Program-made: the position numbers and the translations under genes
Source: Flavobacterium fluviatile
GTDB lineage: Bacteria; Bacteroidota; Bacteroidia; Flavobacteriales; Flavobacteriaceae
Assembly (NCBI RefSeq): GCF_010645065.1
Contig: NZ_JAADZW010000004.1
Span: forward strand, 141,087-205,086
Length of the DNA stretch: 64,000 bases
Direction of reading: 5' to 3'
Part shown: positions 62,901-64,000 of the stretch, piece by piece
Numbering within the stretch: position 1 is the stretch's first letter
How the letters are laid out: each line of letters begins with the position of its first letter
Notes under the pieces: generated by a model
What the model was told of the DNA's origin: nothing
Seen by the model: only the letters and a program-made list of their open reading frames with translations
Databases searched by the model: none

Positions 62901-64000
62901 CAATACAGTTTTAATGGAACAGCAAACTTTACAAGCACAAATACGTATTATACTTCTGTAGCAGGTACAGTTACAGCGTATGTAAAAGATAATAGCGGTT
63001 GTCAGATTGGGCCTTTATCTGTAACGATAGGAGCTTTAGTACCAATCACAGATATTACTATTGTTGATAACGGTTATGACTGTTCTACAACACCAGTTGG
63101 CGGACAAGTTACTATTACGGCAGTTAAAGCGGGTACAGGAAATACGTTTAGTTATCAAATTGTTTCCGGGCCAACAGGATTTAGTACTGCAGTAAATACT
63201 ACGGGAATTTTCCAAGGTTTAGCTGCAGGAAGCTATGTTTTCCAGGCTACAGATACTCAGACTGATTGTAAATTTACAAAAGATTATACAATTAGTGGAA
63301 TTCCGGCTATTGTTGCGGGAGGTTCTGTAACCAGTACTATTAAATGTTTTGGTAGTACCGGTAACATTCAGTTTACTGTTTCCGGTGTAAGTACAAGTGG
63401 TTATGATTATATTGTTAGAAATTCATCAAACACAACTGTAGATTCTAATACAAATCAGACAACCGGAACAATTAATTTAAACAATATTATTGCAGGTATT
63501 TATACAATTACGGCAACAGACAGGGGAACAAAATGTACAGCAATTTATAGTGTAAATTTAGCACAACCTGCAGCAGCAGTTTCTATAACAAATGCAATAG
63601 CAAATAATGTTAACTGTAATAACGATAATTCACAAATTACAATAACCGCAACAGGTGGAACACCAAATTACGTATATGCGTACTCTGTAAATCCATCGAC
63701 AGTTCCTACATCTACTTATGGAAATAATAACATCTTAACAGTGGATACTAATTCTGGTGCAAACTTAGTTTGGGATGTTTATGTTAAAGATGCTAATGGA
63801 TGTATTGCAAAAAGAACCGTTACAATTATTAGTGACAATCTTCCATCAGTTACGGCAGTTGTAGACAACCAGTGTACAGGATCGGGCAGTAGTTTTACGA
63901 TTACGGCTACTGGTACAGGCGGGACAGGAAGTTTGACTTATGGCATAGGAGGAGCTACAGGTTCATTCCAGAGCAGTCCGACCTTTACAGTTTCAGCAGG
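56973..64000 (+). CDS. sprB: Giant cell-surface gliding adhesin SprB (N-terminal part, 3' end outside window)
   Basis: The frame is open from the ATG at 56973 to the window edge (2342 codons seen). An N-terminal signal segment (HHSFIITLFLFLSFITANAQ, about 22-41) precedes a large beta-rich adhesin. From about residue 820 on it is a chain of 80-100-residue Ig-like units, each with a G-TYT-VV-D-GC type ending (for example AGTYTVQVRDANGCLS and AGTYNIKVIDSKGCES). In F. johnsoniae SprB is about 6500 residues, moves along the cell surface driven by GldLM and needs SprF for export. sprF and the sorting signal lie beyond the edge. Confidence 0.88.
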   Translation, partial: MKNPTTFKNEKDVNILILKQYHHSFIITLFLFLSFITANAQLGKAFAPRLSGGNIKVKGDVVLIGNTVVNRVSTAPVFSPSAPQNGVTYTGTVTNLGTLTSEANVPFNGNGNNNDYFIEYSDIDNDGSTFSSTSADLMINNSCKKIVFAGLYWSAIYPYERSTNTGTKYDGSKRVEDWKNIKFKLPVGGYQNITADEVIFDGYNYTNVQNSFKDSPYVCFKNVTTLLQGLANADGTYTVANVRASRGKRNGGGAGGWTLVVVYESPTLSSKFISVFDGYAGVNPDSGTGYLPSIDFPVNGFQTLPLGFPVNAKIGVGALEGDNQLTGDSFQIKSSSLPAATPFTRISDAVNPDTNFFNATISNNGAHLLNRNPNSTNTMGFDIDNVIVPNPSNSVIPNEENAATLRLTTNGDGFGAFVTTFAVDIIEPKITLTKEVFDYSTTPPTNMGNKDVTLGKELNYLIGFQNQGNDNATNFTITDILPINTKFNYPADIASLPPNLVVNGVTYRVTYSYDAATRTITFTIPKEYVEINDPRYTIRFKVKVVESCSEISDVCSNIIQNTALSNYSGTYNTGTFGDKSLDSYTSCNIGIPQSTNFLVDVDDCKFEKTETLCGTSIQIRAANGYSSYSWSTSPTGTPVIGTGQTLTVVKEGVYYVKNTAPAPCLSIEEKFTVSLPNGLMENPVLPYARAPYAGNITQCPDTGKFLPNLFLCGAADFRDIRTGISATGTSIVWEKLNEGSCAAVTNDKCANENLSCTWTQVATGPNYKADTKGQYRLTIRYQNNCFNQFYFNVYKNELNPTVTYNDIYCNTTGRITVNGVPAGYQYSLSRNGTYTNSNTFTINSAGNYTVYIKQTGVTTNPCIFEVPVTIINRRLDVETIVTHPVCFGDKGSIKINTSGVRGQYYYELFRNGTSVQKVGPVSNADHLFNNLDSGGYSFTVRTEDGCTYTNHYVGINTPASEIKAIPSIIKPLTDCGPGKILITTDPSWKTYSYFVNGSTTFQNSKEIDAPTAGLYTIRVVEGNCEKTVTINVPANPKPTYTVSHTNSNCYDDPAEIRINVTGSTAGYTMGYSINNGGTYQTSPVFSNLNPGTYNVKVRYSVTYPVSYYPYTETQECSDPSQEVIITGPTSSVTASAGVAELAGCGPLQGGQPTGLLRFTNVEGGTAPYQYSFDGGATWQTSPQKYVVSSTVPYDLRVRDNLGCFYKIPYNVILDPKPEDPSVDNNITPIYNCDGSATATVVVNTPTTNGATYTYEYYIKTGSADPVPNTPITSNVFENVPAGTHTVIVKYNVQTVSTYSNLLQEDFGRGADTQSPGINSAYCWEKQDGNTMAFATCSLNDWHPWLMNDGDYVVTSALLPDHGPDFNWWLPKDHTAVLNNTPLVTGGRFLAVNIGATIPIGAVLYSKPINDVIPNQPINVSLFMTNLLKITNNLPSPQLRVQLVKNGTVIASQAMPSIPRDEQWHSSTDLAGTLLNLNPGDNTSLDFQIISNSQVVTGNDLAIDDILVYQVPKACGNEIEVPVVVNTNGAFAAPAPSTQNARCSGQNNGSITISASNFNTTTGFFYSINNGSTWNTSTTSPVVVSGLAAGTYKVIVKNDTAGTCSFSFDSVINSPQVILIVQVDQTVPTCTTGGTITVTTVTGGTGSYEYQLSNSSGIVTAFNNNKTFSDLAAGTYTVQVRDANGCLSPASAPITITNPTAPTAMLAASTDWCYTPSNPATFVVTASGGVGPYTYKLDSNTPVTTNTFNNVAPGTHTIVVTDSNNCTATISNIIIEPQLQLNATLSQDLTCLVDGSITTAVSGGYGAPYTYTVSRNGGTPTNVASFPYTATVAGNYVFTVTDSKGCTATSNTIVVTPKTTPAFTTVKTDIECNNANNGTITVTASNGATTVYTYAIKLSTAATYTNQSTNQFTGLAAGTYNIKVIDSKGCESAVRNVTIINPGVVTATISATELKCSTSGTVPALVTVTGSGGTGPYQYSFNGTANFTSTNTYYTSVAGTVTAYVKDNSGCQIGPLSVTIGALVPITDITIVDNGYDCSTTPVGGQVTITAVKAGTGNTFSYQIVSGPTGFSTAVNTTGIFQGLAAGSYVFQATDTQTDCKFTKDYTISGIPAIVAGGSVTSTIKCFGSTGNIQFTVSGVSTSGYDYIVRNSSNTTVDSNTNQTTGTINLNNIIAGIYTITATDRGTKCTAIYSVNLAQPAAAVSITNAIANNVNCNNDNSQITITATGGTPNYVYAYSVNPSTVPTSTYGNNNILTVDTNSGANLVWDVYVKDANGCIAKRTVTIISDNLPSVTAVVDNQCTGSGSSFTITATGTGGTGSLTYGIGGATGSFQSSPTFTVSA

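Overview
The window looks like a chromosomal segment of a gliding Flavobacterium close to F. johnsoniae (phylum Bacteroidota). Four things support this. Base composition is AT-rich. Promoter -7 boxes have the form TAnnTTTG. Secreted proteins carry type IX secretion (T9SS) tails. The right end carries the sprC-sprD-sprB gliding adhesin operon. All calls come from reading the sequence and from family knowledge; no database search was run.

Left part (1-17.9 kb, mostly minus strand). A surface-polysaccharide operon (UDP-glucuronate decarboxylase, polyprenyl-phosphate sugar transferase, start of a glycosyltransferase) is followed by a nucleoside-phosphorylase-like gene. Next comes an operon of an M23-peptidase-like N-terminal protein, a GH3-family protein and an EF-Tu-domain-like protein. 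tatA and a T9SS-secreted GH8 glycanase lie on the plus strand. At 9.5-12.55 kb sits a three-gene ABC-three-component (ABC-3C) type defence operon: a PD-(D/E)XK nuclease effector, an 80-residue middle component and a DUF2326 ATPase. It is wedged against the 3' end of tex, and a diverged in-frame relic of the tex 3' end lies on its far side, as expected for an integrated island. DUF1294, an AAA/DUF4143 ATPase behind 32-bp tandem repeats, rpiB and a DUF2007 gene follow. An 807-bp AT-rich gene-free stretch with DnaA-box-like words lies where transcription switches from mainly leftward to mainly rightward.

Middle (18-49 kb, mainly housekeeping). The genes are rnr, a DUF2807 protein, a LysE-type exporter, tRNA-Cys with decayed tandem remnants behind it, folB with a RelE/ParE-type toxin-antitoxin pair, glnS with a long C-terminal extension, a YtxH protein behind a duplicated leader, an SPFH protein, gltX, DUF4175-ybeY-mnmG, a methyltransferase, an OmpH-like lipoprotein, a Pif1-like helicase, an HU-TM-SPOR fusion, dprA, trpS, plsC, recA, a thioesterase, DoxX and holB. 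Between ybeY and mnmG five 16-bp palindromes of the parS type lie within 257 bp, with degenerate copies further right. This suggests a chromosome-partitioning centre and an origin-proximal location.

Right part (49.3-64 kb). One plus-strand operon with a good promoter carries three small or medium exported proteins, then sprC, sprD (a PorP/SprF-like barrel fused to a long Ala/Lys-rich repeat) and sprB, which runs off the window after 2342 codons. The expected partner sprF would lie beyond the edge. No insertion sequence, integrase, rRNA or CRISPR array was seen.
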